DNA of 64,000 bases from Chimonanthus salicifolius (taxonomy: Eukaryota > Streptophyta > Magnoliopsida > Laurales > Calycanthaceae), in the NCBI GenBank assembly GCA_013350335.1, contig CM023541.1, forward strand, positions 37,936,739 to 38,000,738, written 5' to 3'. This document shows, in pieces, positions 12,290 to 22,388 of the stretch. Both the position numbers and the translations under genes were made by a program. The notes below the pieces were generated by a model. That model did not search any database. It saw nothing but the letters and a program-made list of their open reading frames with translations, and had not been told where the DNA came from. Within the stretch, counting starts at the first letter, position 1; each line of letters opens with the position of its first letter.

Positions 12290-12680
12290 CATCCATCAGC
12301 AAGTTTCTTTGATTCCCAGAACAGATTTAGTTGGTTTGATACAATCATACAAGTACAGGTAGCGCCAAACAGGAAAAATCCATCTTCAGAAGCAAATTTC
12401 TGGGGCACCCATCAGATGTTTGATCATTTGTGTACGAGTAGATATAGCCAGAAATAAGAAAAATGCGTGCCTTCACCATGTGCTTCTTGGACACCCATAA
12501 GATGTTTGATCATTTGTATACAAGTAGAGATGACCAAAAATCTACCTCCTCCAGTAGTTTCTTTTGATTCATTGAAGAGATTTGGTTAGTTGGATAGAAG
12601 TACAAATGGCTCCAAACAGGGCAAGTCCACTTCCAACAGCAACCATCTTTCACATCAATTATATTTTCATCAGTTGGATA
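12290..12680. repeat. Degenerate direct repeats upstream of the PPR gene
   Basis: Related phrases recur, for example GATGTTTGATCATTTGT at about 12415 and again at 12501 (spacing 86), each followed by a GAGTAGAnAT...CCA phrase. Variants of AATCTACnTCCnnCAGnAG with TTTCTTTGATTC also recur. The repeats are imperfect and of unknown origin. They end about 180 bp before the PPR start, so they could overlap its promoter or leader. Confidence 0.5.
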
Positions 12681-12860
12681 CAATTAGAGATAACCTAGAA
12701 AATAGGAAGAACGACAACAGCTTGTAGTGCAGTTGGTAAATTATACAATTAAGTTGTCGGTTTGAGTTACTTGACCACTAAAAAATAAAGAAGAATAAAG
12801 ATTTGAAGAACCCACATCTACTGGCATGGTTCTTTGATACCTGTAGGATTCAACGAGAGA

Positions 12861-15494
12861 ATGACATTGTATATGCCTCTCTTCAGATGCTGCACCACAA
12901 TTAGAGAACTCACACAGCTTCATGCTCATCTCTTAGTCACTGGCCGCCACATAGATCCATTGGCTTCCACCAAACTTGTTGAATCCTATGCCAAGATGGG
13001 TTCTATTGAATCTTCTCTCCTGACCTTCCGTACTTTCTCAGATCCAGATTCGTTCATGTGGAGTATGATGATAAAAAACTATGCACAGAACCATTTCTTC
13101 AATGAAGCCATTACGTTGTATCATGAAATGCTGCATCAGCGACTGCAGCTTAATGGTTTCATATTTCCTTCTATTCTTCGCGCTTGTTCAGGTCTTTGCG
13201 ACATGTATGTGGGCAAGAAGGTACATGGAAGGATAGTTACAAGTGGGTTTGAATCTGATGGCGTCATCCAGACAGCATTGCTTCACATGTATGGAGAGAT
13301 GCGCAACCTAGACGATGCTCGCCAGATTTTTGATAATGTGCCAGTGAAGGATGTGGTTACTTGGAGTGCGATGGTTTCAAGCTATGTTCAAAACCATTGT
13401 CCTAACGAAGGTTTGGAAATATTCCACCTGATGAACTTGGAAAATGTTGAACCTGATCGTGTCATGATGCTGAGTGCAGCTCAAGCCTGCGGCGAGTTGG
13501 GATTTCTTACGTCAGCAAAATCAGTTCATGGTCATGCATTGAGAAGAGAGATAGGTCTTGATGGGTCACTGGAAAACTCATTTATTGCTATGTATTGTAA
13601 ATGTAGTAGCTTTGACAGTGCAGAGAAGCTTTTCAAGATGGTATCTCAAAAGAATGTGATTTCTTGGACTGCAATGATTTCATGCTACAATCAGCAGTTG
13701 CGCTACCAAGAAGCATTAGACCTCTATATTCGGATGCAAGAGTCTCAGGTCAAGGCAACCAATGTAACAATGGCAGGTGTTCTTCAGTCTTGTTCTCAAT
13801 TAGGACTCCTGAGAGTTGGGATGTCAGTGCATGGTTTCTTGATTAGAAGAAGTATAAACCATGGTTTTGATGATCTTGTTGGTACGGCGCTAATCAATTT
13901 ATATGCCAATCATGGGAGGGTCCGAGATTGCTGCATGGTATTTGAAATGGTACAGGACAGAACCATCATATTGTGGAATTCGCTCATTAAGGTCTATGCT
14001 CAAAATAGGTTCTCCGAGGAGGCATTGCTATTCTTCACTCAGATGGAGATTGAAGGAATGTTTCCTGACTCGTTCTCCTTGACCAGTTCTCTCTCAGCCT
14101 GTGGAGATATTGGTTCTCTTCGGCTAGGGGTTCAAGTGCATAGTCTTGTCATCAAAGCAGGCTTTCAGGATAATGAATTTGTTCAGAACTCCCTCATAGA
14201 TATGTATTGCAAATGTGGGTTTGTGGATATTGCTTATGGGATCTTTGATCAGACAAAACAAAAAAGCCTGATAACATGGAATTCGATGATGAGTGGATTT
14301 TCTCAGAATGGTCGATCAGCAGAAGCTATTGTTCTCTTTGACAAAATGCTCTCTGAAGATCTTGAAATGGATACAGTGACATTTATAAGTGCAATTCAAG
14401 CGTGTTCGCACTTGGGTTATCTAGAGAAGGGAAGGTGGATCCATCACAAGCTCATTTTCTCTGGTTTGAAGAAGGATATTTATGTTGACACAGCTCTCAT
14501 TGACATGTATGCAAAGTGTGGGGACATACAGATGGCTAAGAGGGTCTTTGATAACATGACAGAAAGGAACGTGGTGTCATGGAGTGCCATGATTGCTGGC
14601 TATGGAATACATGGCCACATTGATGATGCCGCCTTTCTCTTTTCTCAAATGATTGACTGTGGAATTCAACCAAACAAAGTGACTTTCGTGAGCATTTTAT
14701 CGGCATGCAGTCATGCTGGATCTTTGGAAAAAGGCCTCTCTTATTTTAAGTCAATGAGTTTGGACTTCCATTTTGAGCCCGACTTGGATCATTATAATTG
14801 TATAGTTGATCTTCTAAGCCGTGCTGGTCATCTAGAAAGTGCATATGACTTTATCATGTCAATGCCAATAACACCTAGTGCTAGCATATGGGGCTCATTG
14901 CTAGGTGGATGCCGTATCCATCACAAGATTGATATGGTCAATGCCATCGAAAGAAAAATTCTGGAACTAGAACCAGCTAACCCAGGATATTACGTACTAT
15001 TATCCAACATATATGCTGAAGGACGCAAGTGGGATGACTATAGGAAATTGATACTTATGATGAAAGATACAGGTCTCAGAAAGGTGCCTGGATACAGCAC
15101 AATCGAACTAAATGGAAGGATTTACCAATTCAATGCTGGAGACACTTCCTATTTCCAGGCAAATGAAATTTATAGTGTCTTGGAAGACCTCAGAAGGCTG
15201 GCAAATGAACAAGGTTACAAATTTCATAGAGATTCGGGTAGTCTCTCTCCTATTGAAGGTAGAAGAGAAAACAATGTTGAGTCTCACAGTGAGAAGCTAG
15301 CAATTGCATTTGGGATCATCAACACTAGCCCTGGAACAACATTACGCATCTCAAAGAATCTTCGTGTATGTTGTGACTGCCATACATTCATAAAATCTGT
15401 ATCCAAGATCACAAACAGGGAAATTATCATGCGGGACTTGAATAGATTCCACCATTTCAAGGATGGAAGCTGCTCATGCAGAGATTATTGGTGA
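12861..15494 (+). CDS. PPR protein, PLS-DYW class (At1g69350-like)
   Basis: Intronless, 877 residues from ATG 12861. The frame extends 27 bases upstream but has no earlier ATG, and MTLYMPLFRCC matches the start I remember for the Arabidopsis protein At1g69350. A long P-L-S pentatricopeptide tract fills residues 40 to about 660. E motifs follow (SIWGSLLGGCRIHH near 670, then KVPGYSTIE), then a DYW deaminase domain with HSEKLA at about 809, CCDCH for zinc and the terminal CRDYW. DYW proteins bind one organellar transcript site and convert C to U in mitochondria or plastids (family knowledge). The HxE and CxxCH residues are present, so catalysis should be possible. My recollection is that the Arabidopsis counterpart lacks a full DYW; that should be checked. 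The editing target is not predictable here. Confidence 0.93.
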   Translation: MTLYMPLFRCCTTIRELTQLHAHLLVTGRHIDPLASTKLVESYAKMGSIESSLLTFRTFSDPDSFMWSMMIKNYAQNHFFNEAITLYHEMLHQRLQLNGFIFPSILRACSGLCDMYVGKKVHGRIVTSGFESDGVIQTALLHMYGEMRNLDDARQIFDNVPVKDVVTWSAMVSSYVQNHCPNEGLEIFHLMNLENVEPDRVMMLSAAQACGELGFLTSAKSVHGHALRREIGLDGSLENSFIAMYCKCSSFDSAEKLFKMVSQKNVISWTAMISCYNQQLRYQEALDLYIRMQESQVKATNVTMAGVLQSCSQLGLLRVGMSVHGFLIRRSINHGFDDLVGTALINLYANHGRVRDCCMVFEMVQDRTIILWNSLIKVYAQNRFSEEALLFFTQMEIEGMFPDSFSLTSSLSACGDIGSLRLGVQVHSLVIKAGFQDNEFVQNSLIDMYCKCGFVDIAYGIFDQTKQKSLITWNSMMSGFSQNGRSAEAIVLFDKMLSEDLEMDTVTFISAIQACSHLGYLEKGRWIHHKLIFSGLKKDIYVDTALIDMYAKCGDIQMAKRVFDNMTERNVVSWSAMIAGYGIHGHIDDAAFLFSQMIDCGIQPNKVTFVSILSACSHAGSLEKGLSYFKSMSLDFHFEPDLDHYNCIVDLLSRAGHLESAYDFIMSMPITPSASIWGSLLGGCRIHHKIDMVNAIERKILELEPANPGYYVLLSNIYAEGRKWDDYRKLILMMKDTGLRKVPGYSTIELNGRIYQFNAGDTSYFQANEIYSVLEDLRRLANEQGYKFHRDSGSLSPIEGRRENNVESHSEKLAIAFGIINTSPGTTLRISKNLRVCCDCHTFIKSVSKITNREIIMRDLNRFHHFKDGSCSCRDYW

Positions 15495-16260
15495 CTGGTT
15501 CAATGGATTCTCACAATACCAACATAAGCAACTTCCATCGTTCAGCAGGTCCAGTGGTTATTCAGATCACTAGTAGTCTTCGTAAGTGCTATGTGTTGAG
15601 ATAGAATACAACCTTACAGAAAGAGATGAGCTCACACTCAACCAAATTCCTACCTAGTTCTTGTTCCCTGTACCAACTGAAAATTTAAATTGAACCATCT
15701 CCCCTATTTTGTTATTTAGGTTGCCATTTGTACAACATCCTTCCACACCCATGACCTAACCTTTTTATTTGGAGTTACCCTAACCCTTTTTCTTTTCAAT
15801 GTTTTATCTTTCTAACCTGCAAAAATACCTTCCTTTTCCACAAAACTCCACCACTTTTGGAGCTTTTCTTTGCCAATTATAACAAATCTATTGACCCCTT
15901 CTCCATTTCGCGACTAACTTCCAATTAACAAGATGGATATTTTAATTTTTTTATTGACTGTCACATGATTAATGCCTCTGGATCTCCGGCAAATTGGCTG
16001 CTATTGATGCAGTTTTTTCAGTGGAGACAATAATGAGTGGTTGGCAAGGGTAGATTTAGTTAGGCAAGTTGGAAATAGAATTAAGGGATATCATAGCATG
16101 CTGTATGGTCCAAAGTCATAGCTGGTGCATAAATGTACAAGAAGCAGAGTTTGATGACTGAGTTGAAAAATAAATCTAATAGTAGTAGTTCAGACTTCTA
16201 ACCCATAATTGTTTAAACAGTCATGGCATGGTCCTTGCAACCCTGTAGTAGGGTACTGCT
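15495..16260. other. 3' flank of the PPR gene, nothing recognised
   Basis: Moderately AT-rich with pyrimidine-rich stretches around 15640-15910. I see no coding, repeat or RNA signal. It presumably contains the 3' UTR and polyadenylation region of the PPR gene. Confidence 0.5.
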
Positions 16261-16263
16261 TTA

Positions 16264-16440
16264 GTTTGAGGATTGAGACCCAAGAAATGTAACTGCAGAT
16301 GTATAGCTTAAACTGCCCTATTCTATTGGAAGACCCATCCCGGCACCCTCTCACCCTCTCTGTGCTGCAGTTTGAGGATTGAGACCTAAGAAATGTAACT
16401 GCAGATGTATAGCTTAAACTGCCCTATTCTATTGGAAGAC
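16264..16440. repeat. Direct duplication of a ~70-bp segment
   Basis: The stretch from TTTGAGGATTGAGACC to CTATTCTATTGGAAGACC occurs at about 16264-16331 and again at about 16371-16439 with one or two differences, separated by about 40 bp. The second copy runs directly into the plastid-like sequence that follows, so the duplication may have arisen during that insertion. Confidence 0.75.
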
Positions 16441-16760
16441 CCCCACTCGAAACGATCATATATCATTTTGGGAAGGAACAATAGTATTTCATTGCTACAA
16501 ATATGGATTATTGAAAAGAATAAGACATGTTATTTGGATATTTCTCTTCAACTAACTACGAGTTATTGTATTCTTTATTTGATACGAATAGTTGAAGTAG
16601 ATTCTCCGAAGAGAAGATGGATTATGGGAGTGTGTGACTTGAACTATTGATTGGGCCGTGCAGATATATGATTTTATCCTCCACATTGAAATTCATAACC
16701 AAATGTGTCTTTGTTCCAACCACCGAGCAAGTCCCTCTACAGAGGATAGGTTAGTTTGTT
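16440..16760. other. Probable plastid-derived (NUPT) non-coding segment
   Basis: The run around CAACTAACTACGAGTTATTG, GAGAAGATGGATTATGGGAG and ATTGGGCCGTGCAGATATATG looks to me like spacer sequence from the plastid inverted repeat. This is recalled rather than searched, so confidence is limited. The 81-codon open frame over it (16405-16650) looks accidental. It lies in the same block as the clear ycf1 piece to the right; 16760-17280 between them is unclassified. Confidence 0.45.
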
Positions 16761-17209
16761 TTAGGAGAATCTTTGCTATGATCAGACCGCCTCATGATCT
16801 AAGAAAGAACATAGGCTAGACTATATTAGTAACAAGTAAATCCTTTGTATTAAAAAGACTCAAGATATTGTAAGAAATTACGGTCAAGGACTATTCTACC
16901 AATCTTTGTCTATTTCAGAAATACTTTCTAAAATATTTTTAAACTACAAAAGCTTAGTATCTTCCCACAAATTAAGGAATTAGGAAGGATGATTTTGTGT
17001 AGAATAAAAAATAGTGAGTCAATCTTCATAAATTTCATCGCAAATGTAAAATACTCATACAAATACAAAGGTGGGAAAGATCGTGAAGATGTAGGGTCGT
17101 TTATCTGCTTGGCTAGCCAAGCATAGGCTAGTTCATAGATCTCTGGACTTCGATTACCAAGGAATAGAGACTTTACAAATAAAGCCCAAGGATTGGTACT
17201 CCATTGCTG

Positions 17210-17840
17210 TCATTTCATATGTATATGATTATAATTATCTACATTTCCAGTGTGCCTATGAATCTCTTCTCTGTAATGTCTAGGAGATAGAATATTTTCA
17301 AGAACAAGCAAATCATAATCATTTTCGGCTCCATTCACAAGCATTTTTCCATGTTGTGCAATAGATCCATCGAAATAATTCTCATCAACGTATCTTTTTT
17401 CTCGGTATCTTCGATTAGTTTGGTGCTTATTCTTATGGACCAATGAAATGCCTATGGTTTGATACATAATAAATTGCCCATCCCATTTTATAGACAGACG
17501 GACCGGTTCGATAATAAATATTCCCCTTTTTATCAATTCTCTAAGAGTTAGATCTTTCTGAATCAACATTACATCCAGGCGCATTTCTCCTCTTTGAATA
17601 GAGGATATAGCAATTTCCCTTGGATTTATAAGTCTAAGCAGGAGACAATATACCTTGACATTATTCATCATTCTTTGATTCAAAGGATCATCCCATCTTA
17701 ATTGAAAAAGCAAATATCGTTCTTGTCCCTTGTTTCTCTTTCCACGTTTTTAATGTTCAACTCTACATAATCTTTTTCAACATCTTTTTGTTGGTTTCAT
17801 GTATCTGACCCAAGATTTCCTTGAATGTATGAACAAGAGA
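17210..17840 (-). pseudogene. ycf1: Nuclear copy of part of plastid ycf1 (TIC214), NUPT
   Basis: The minus-strand frame from 17713 carries the near-C-terminal part of plastid Ycf1: [70 protein letters not shown] and NILSPR. Ycf1/Tic214 is a plastid-encoded protein of the inner-envelope import complex. Homology continues upstream in another frame ([15 protein letters not shown], about 17755-17815), so a frameshift lies near 17750. On the other side it stops near 17283, just after NILSPR, well before the usual C-terminus; codons down to 17210 look unrelated. With no start, no transit peptide and both ends cut, this is inserted plastid DNA, not a gene. The long surviving frame suggests a fairly young transfer. 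Confidence 0.88.
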
Positions 17841-18131
17841 TCATTCTATGTATTAACTTTCATGAAATATGTGTTCAGTTGCTAGCCACAAAAAATAAAT
17901 AGGACCAAAACAAAAGACCTTATTTGATACATAATGTCACAGAACTGAGGAACACTGGATGCTGTATACATGAATGTTCTACATTGGTTAGCCAAAGGGA
18001 TAGGATGCTAGAATGCCTTCATGATTGTCCTTGAGAATTTGGGATCTGGGTTTCCTTTGTTTACCCTTCAAAGCTTCCCATCAATCCCACATGGACCTTT
18101 TGCTTCTTGTGATTGAGACCTGTAAAAATGA

Positions 18132-19699
18132 TCATAAAACCTTTCTTTTCCCCATGAGTGCTAAGATGTCTTCCCAAAGTCCTACGCTTCCTACACTATT
18201 CAAGCCAATCACACTTGGGCTACAAGCAGCAACTGTCCAATATCCAGCTCTAATCTCCTCCTTGAGTTGTTCCTTCTCCCACCCACAATACCCATCAAAG
18301 AACCTGAAGTCCCCTACTTGCACCACATTCCTTTTGACCATCTCAGCAGCACATCCCACACTCTCTTTGGTTCCATAGTACAGCCCCTTCACCACCTCAT
18401 CAAAGACCCCACTTATTCCCACATTATCATCTCCATCACCATCCACTCCTTTGGGACCCACCAAGAACAGGCCATCCTCCAAGGGCCCTCCGAAGAACAG
18501 CGGGCTATCGGAGAAGGTGCCCTCAACGTCCAAAACTGTCGATCTTGTCTCTTTAATTGACATGAGCGACGGGCGATTGAGTATGATGCCCGTGGGACCC
18601 ATTGGGCCCACGGACAAGAGGAGGATGACTGTTCGCTCGAAGATGTGGACCCCATCCAGCTTCTCCGTGGCGATGAGTAAGCAACCCGTCTCCGGTTCGT
18701 GGAGCAGGTGAGCCCATCTTTGGCCCAGATCCACACTTGGGGCATTGGAGTCCCCTGCCTCAGTAGCAACCAATGTGGTTGGGTCTCTGGTGACTAGTCT
18801 TGCTCTGAAAGCTCGCCAGTCCGAGTCGACCATGGCTTCCCGGCCATCATCAGCATTCCCCGGCATTGATTGGAGATGACACCCTACAGTTTGAATCATC
18901 AATATAATAGAAAAATCAGTACGAGGAAGAAAACATATTAGAATCAGATAAGGGTATTAACCTCTGTTTGGGTTGGGTTAGAAAAGGAGATGATCATCAG
19001 AGGTGACTCTCCTTTCATATGCTTGTGGAGGTGAATCAAAATTTCTATCCAGTTGGCCTCACGTTAACCATCAAAAGGCCAGTACTGAACAAAGTACTTT
19101 TGCCTTTTGAACACACTTTCTTGTTTGGAATTTGGAAACCAGTTTTTGAGAGGGCCTCGCCAAGTGCACATTTGGCACATTAATTTCGTAAATCAGCAAT
19201 TGAAAAATTAAAAAAATTAGCATTATTGGATAATCCTTATCATTTATCTTATCACCTTCTAATCTAAAGGTTTTATAAAGAGCCCTCTCTCTCTCTCTCT
19301 CTGTTTGCAGCAACGATTTGTAATTATTAGATGGGTGTCAACTTGTATATTCATGGATATACAACCATCTCTTAATCTTTATTAAATCAAACAAAATCTT
19401 CAAAATTTAACCCAACAAGATCAATCCTATTCCTCTAAGCTTTATATGCATTATGTTTATGAGCTTTACTGGCATAGATTACAAACTAGCATTCCAAAAC
19501 ACTGGTCGTAATAAAAGGTTTAATTGAAAACGAAGCACTCACTGATGACAGGAGAGGGAGAAGAAGGAAAGCCAGCATTTCTGTAAAACAATGGAGTGGA
19601 CTTGTTCTTGCAGAAGAATGTAGAGTTGAAAGCTCTGATTGAAGGGATGACATGCAGGGTTTTCGTGAGGGAGATGGCTGTAAGCGAACAAGCTTCCAT
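18132..19699 (-). CDS. DUF179 / UPF0301 (AlgH-like) protein, two exons
   Basis: Exon 1 is 19699-19543 and exon 2 is 18883-18132 on the minus strand. The donor GTGAGT and acceptor TGTAG are good and the phase agrees (157 + 752 nt, 302 residues). Exon 1 is rich in Ser/Thr and basic residues and begins MEACSLTAISLTKT, as a plastid transit peptide would. I chose it over a Met 20 codons upstream because of that. Exon 2 has the DUF179 core: WAHLLHEPETGCLLIATEKL, VILLL, GIILNRP, LFFGGPLEDGL and FFDGYCGW. Bacterial members are YqgE/AlgH; the biochemical role in plants is not established. The intron (18884-19542) holds a (CT)n tract near 19282-19302. A TATA-like box lies upstream. Confidence 0.88.
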
Positions 19700-19766
19700 G
19701 ATCGTCACGGACTTCTCAATGGCAAGTGGATAAACATGAAAGTACAGATAAGAAGGCATTTATATG

Positions 19767-19776
19767 TATTTTTATA
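19767..19776 (-). promoter_or_regulatory. Putative TATA box of the DUF179 gene
   Basis: TATAAAAATA on the minus strand, about 70 bp upstream of ATG 19699. Position and sequence fit a plant core promoter. A second candidate, CTATATAG, lies at about 19963-19970. There is no other support. Confidence 0.4.
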
Positions 19777-20140
19777 AGAGCAGCAGCTTTATCTTTAATT
19801 GCAAGATGTGGATGCAATTGTTCATGGAGGAGCTTTACAGCATGGGCCAATGGGAGAAGATTTGTACACGTGGCAGAAGGAAAAAAAAAAGGGATGGATT
19901 GCCCCATCCACGTAGATCTCATTTTGTTTTTTTTTTTAAGTGAAGGTGTCGTAGCGTCCCACCTATATAGGACTTTATCCAACTAATCTTTGCACATGTC
20001 AAGTTGAAGTGATGAGGAGTAACCCCGTAGAAAATAGCACAGTGAGCTTTTGCAGGCTATTTGCTATTGTTCTCGGTGTCCATGTGGCATGAATAATGAT
20101 TTGTTCAAATTTTAATATATTGAGTCTACTATGTTCTAAC

Positions 20141-20613
20141 CAAAGGTCGAAATATCGGTCAATACATATCGTATCAGCCTATATATATATCGATTTTTTA
20201 ACACCGAATAATATCGGCAGATACGATATGTATCGGCCGTACAAAACGAATATCGGCCGATATGACCGATATTCGGTCCGCAATATCGGTCATCATATCG
20301 GCCGATAATGCATAAATATCGGTATTTAAAAGTTATTTTTTTTATTTTATTTTTTATAAAAATCGATACGGTTTTTCACGGTTTTTCCATGGTTTTTTGC
20401 GATTTTTAACGGTTCTTCACATACGGCTTTCACGTTTTTTTGCGGTTTTTCACGGTTTTTTACTGTTTTTCACGGTTGTTCATGGTTTTTTGCGGTTTTT
20501 TCATAGTTTCGATATCAGAGGAGAGAGAAATCCCGACATTGGAGGAGAGAGAAAATTATCGTCCAATATGCATATCGGCCGAAATATCGGCCGGGGCATT
20601 TTTTTTACCCCTG
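20141..20613. mobile_element. Non-autonomous hAT element, ATATCGGCCGATAT family
   Basis: 473 bp flanked by a perfect 8-bp duplication GTTCTAAC (20133-20140 and 20614-20621). The ends are CAAAGGTCGAAATATCGG and, inverted, CAGGGGTAAAAA. The interior is packed with short ATATCGGC/GCCGATAT motifs on both strands and a run of CGGTTTTTCACGG-like repeats (20360-20500). Such subterminal motif clusters are what hAT transposases bind. It has no transposase. Confidence 0.8.
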
Positions 20614-20621
20614 GTTCTAAC

Positions 20622-21740
20622 ATTTGGTGTCTTTGAACATTAATCTTTTAGAAGTGAACGTCTTTCAAGCATCTTCTCTTATTGATTTTCTTATTAAAAT
20701 ATTATTTAAATTTTTTTTTTTTTGTCCTATGAAAAGTGTTAACACGAGATTGAGTACTTTAAGATATTCTATAGAAATTGATTTCGAGATAAGAATCAAT
20801 ATTCCTTTGCATCATGGCTCTAAAAGAACATAATCTTCGTAACAAAAGATATAGTATCATTTTTTGTGAAGTTTTAACGATATAAAGTAGTGATTTTATG
20901 ATCCATCACACAAAATTAAAATATAGTATTAGGGTAAAAGATTAACCTCTTTCAATATACCAACCAACTATTAGGGCCTAGTTCAATTTATATGTCCAAT
21001 CTCCCTAATTTGTTTTGTTGGGTCATTCTCTTTTTATTTTTTTTCTTAGTAATATATTAGTAATAAGCATGTATTTTATACGAGTGAAATTGGTCAATAA
21101 TTTATAGTGAATAATTCTTTCTTTAGTTCACAAGTTTTTTTTAAAAAAAAAATCTTTTTTTTTATACTAATGTAAAAAATGTCAATCATATCTTTCAAAC
21201 TCATCAAGTTAAATAATTAAAATTATTTTTCTATTTTTAATCAATATTTGCATGATTTTTGTTTTCTATTTTAGATAATAATACCATAAAGTTGGATCAA
21301 TCCTTCCAACTCAACAAATTCAATCTTAGAGTTTTTTTTATTTATTTTTACCTATTTTTTTGATGAGTTTTTTCTTTCTATTATAAAAAATAAATCACAA
21401 TCATTTAATAAATAAATGATTAATTATACCTTGAACTATTTTATATATATAGTTAAAATAAAGAGATATTTATAAAAGGAAAATGATCTAATGACTAAAC
21501 TCTCTTTTCATTGAATGATTATATGGAGACAAAACCTTGTTTCGAATTGCTCATTTATGGGTCAGACCCTAAGTTTTATGAACTAAAACAGCGATATCCT
21601 ATGAATTGATTCAGCCTATGGACTCGATCAACCATAATTATAGTATTATTTTGCATAAGTTAATGAAAAAGTATGAGTACCTCATGCAAATTCTATTAGA
21701 TTTAATCCTTTTCTCAGCAGCTTCAAGTATGGATTTTTCC
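20622..21740. other. AT-rich spacer, nothing recognised
   Basis: Very AT-rich sequence with long T and A runs. No gene, repeat boundary or RNA signal that I can support. Confidence 0.5.
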
Positions 21741-21748
21741 ATCATTTC

Positions 21749-22035
21749 TAGGGCTGAATTCGGGCCTGGCCGGGTCGGATTTTTTAAAACCCAACTCGGC
21801 CCGAGTTTCTAATATATGGAACTCGACTCGAACTTTTGATCTGGACTTCTTGACCCTACCCGATCCAAATTATAAACCGACTCAACCCAAAACCCAACCC
21901 GACCAACACTTTAATTTAGCGTACTTTTTATCGGATCGGATTAATTTAAAAACCTCTCAACCCAACCCGACCTGCATGATTTTTGGGTCGGGTCATGCAG
22001 GTTCAGGCCAAAACCCGACCCGAGTTTCACCCCTA
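21749..22035. mobile_element. hAT-type MITE, GGGTCGGG family, copy 1
   Basis: 287 bp starting TAGGGCTGAATTCGGG and ending CCCGAGTTTCACCCCTA, which are imperfect terminal inverted repeats. It is flanked by a perfect 8-bp duplication ATCATTTC (21741-21748 and 22036-22043). The interior is dominated by GGGTCGGGT and its complement. Confidence 0.88.
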
Positions 22036-22388
22036 ATCATTTCTTGGGGGCTATCTGATTGGTCTGGGGTCTCTTCTCCGACTTGCTTTGCTTTGGCCAT
22101 CATGTTGTTTGTTTGTTCCGTTTGCTTTTCTTACTGAGGCAGCTTGCCTCTCTAAATTTTTTTTAATCTTTCTTGGGAGTTTTTTCCTCCCTTTGAATGA
22201 CATCTTACTCAACATTTAAAAAAAAAAAATCTATAGATTTAGTGTGGATCTTACAAACTAAAGTTTGTACGAAAATCTCATCCTGATAGATGAAGTGACA
22301 AAGTTCCATATAAATCATTAGTTTTCCCATCTCATAATCGATCTACTACTCTCGTTTGCACTCCAACAATTTTCTGATTGTTTTGTAG

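Noticed and set aside
12106..12457. Overlapping ~100-codon frames on both strands
   Set aside because: They lie in degenerate direct repeats and resemble no known protein.
17210..17713. 167-codon minus-strand frame as a nuclear protein gene
   Set aside because: Its sequence is plastid ycf1 cut at both ends, with a frameshift upstream; it is inserted plastid DNA.
18267..18769. Alternative frames within the DUF179 gene
   Set aside because: Shadows of exon 2; only the minus frame given matches the family.
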